Source of the DNA: Firmicutes bacterium HGW-Firmicutes-10
Lineage (GTDB): Bacteria; Bacillota_I; Bacilli_A; Erysipelotrichales; Erysipelotrichaceae
Reading direction: 5' to 3'
Assembly (NCBI GenBank): GCA_002841605.1
Contig: PHAF01000136.1
Location: 1-5,260 of the forward strand
DNA length: 5,260 bases
The position numbers were made by a program, and so were the translations under genes. Of the stretch, positions 5,170 through 5,260 are shown piece after piece; position 1 is the first letter of the stretch, and the number at the start of each line of letters is the position of its first letter. The notes beneath the pieces were generated by a model that saw only the letters and a program-made list of their open reading frames with translations, did not search any database and had not been told where the DNA came from.

Positions 5170-5260
5170 ATGCAGGTTTTTATCGACCCGGACGCCGGGT
5201 TTTGTTTTGGCGTGGAAGCCTCCATTTCTATGGCCGAAGAACATCTCAGACGTTTAGGCA
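5170..5260 (+). CDS. ispH: 4-hydroxy-3-methylbut-2-enyl diphosphate reductase (IspH), N-terminal fragment
   Basis: The frame opens with ATG at 5170 and runs off the window after 30 codons. It reads MQVFIDPDAGFCFGVEASIS and then MAEEHLRRLG. The GFCFGV motif near the start, with Cys12 at the position of the first [4Fe-4S] ligand of IspH, and the following amphipathic helix are characteristic of this enzyme, which performs the last step of the methylerythritol phosphate route to isoprenoid precursors. A TAG stop lies directly before the ATG in the same frame, so no earlier start is possible. No Shine-Dalgarno sequence is visible in the 18 bases after the upstream stop, which is odd next to the strong sites elsewhere. 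Only the first tenth of a roughly 280-300-residue protein is seen, so whether the gene is intact is unknown. Confidence 0.72.
   Translation, partial: MQVFIDPDAGFCFGVEASISMAEEHLRRLG
5185..5208 (+). terminator. Terminator-like hairpin within the start of ispH
   Basis: ACCCGG (5186-5191) pairs with CCGGGT (5195-5200) around a 3-nt loop, with one extra G-U pair possible (5185/5201). It is followed by TTTGTTTT. It lies 37 bases after the chimeric ORF's stop and would suit as its terminator, but the same bases encode the conserved Asp-Pro-Asp-Ala-Gly-Phe-Cys segment of IspH. Coding constraint could create it by chance. Confidence 0.3.

Noticed and set aside
4612..5244. Long antisense reading frame of 210 codons on the - strand
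   Set aside because: It lies wholly opposite the PepF/WG chimera and the start of ispH, whose + strand products are recognisable. Its protein shows no domain I know, and its length follows from + strand codon bias.

Overview
The window looks like chromosomal DNA of a moderate-GC Firmicute. Strong AGGAGG-type ribosome binding sites, a TTG start, short intergenic gaps, U-tailed terminators and the gene families all fit. An Erysipelotrichia-like origin is my guess from general family flavour and is not proven. All genes recognised are on the + strand.

Region 1 (1-3136) is the distal part of a sugar operon. It holds the C-terminal two thirds of an ascorbate-type (UlaA/SgaT) PTS IIC permease, a complete IIB phosphocarrier with a TTG start, and a transketolase split into N- and C-terminal subunits whose stop and start codons overlap. 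Two perfect hairpins sit at the IIC/IIB and IIB/tktN junctions, and an intrinsic terminator closes the operon at 3111-3136. IIC and IIB would import and phosphorylate a sugar, and the transketolase would pass its carbon into the pentose phosphate pool. None of the dedicated ascorbate-catabolic enzymes is visible here, so the true substrate is open.

Region 2 (3137-4558) is a compact three-gene redox operon: a MarR-family regulator, a membrane-anchored FMN-binding-domain protein and a HemG-like flavodoxin. The genes are joined by two ATGA overlaps. The promoter is near consensus (TTGACA, 17-bp spacer, TATATT). Two identical 12-bp palindromes 40 bp apart flank it, one of them covering the -10 box, so MarR autoregulation is the simplest reading. 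A terminator whose loop contains the flavodoxin stop codon ends the unit. The FMN-binding protein carries a Glu where the flavinylation motif normally has Gly.

Region 3 (4559-5260) has its own extended -10 promoter and a chimeric ORF. Its first ~125 residues are the N terminus of an oligoendopeptidase F and its last ~60 residues are two WG repeats, so the catalytic domain is missing. Eighteen bases after its stop begins an ORF that runs off the window end and reads as the N terminus of IspH (HMBPP reductase), with no visible Shine-Dalgarno sequence. This end of the window looks rearranged, or possibly misassembled.

The most interesting items are the autoregulated MarR/FMN-binding/flavodoxin module and the PepF-WG chimera. 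I see no mobile element, CRISPR array, tRNA or rRNA.
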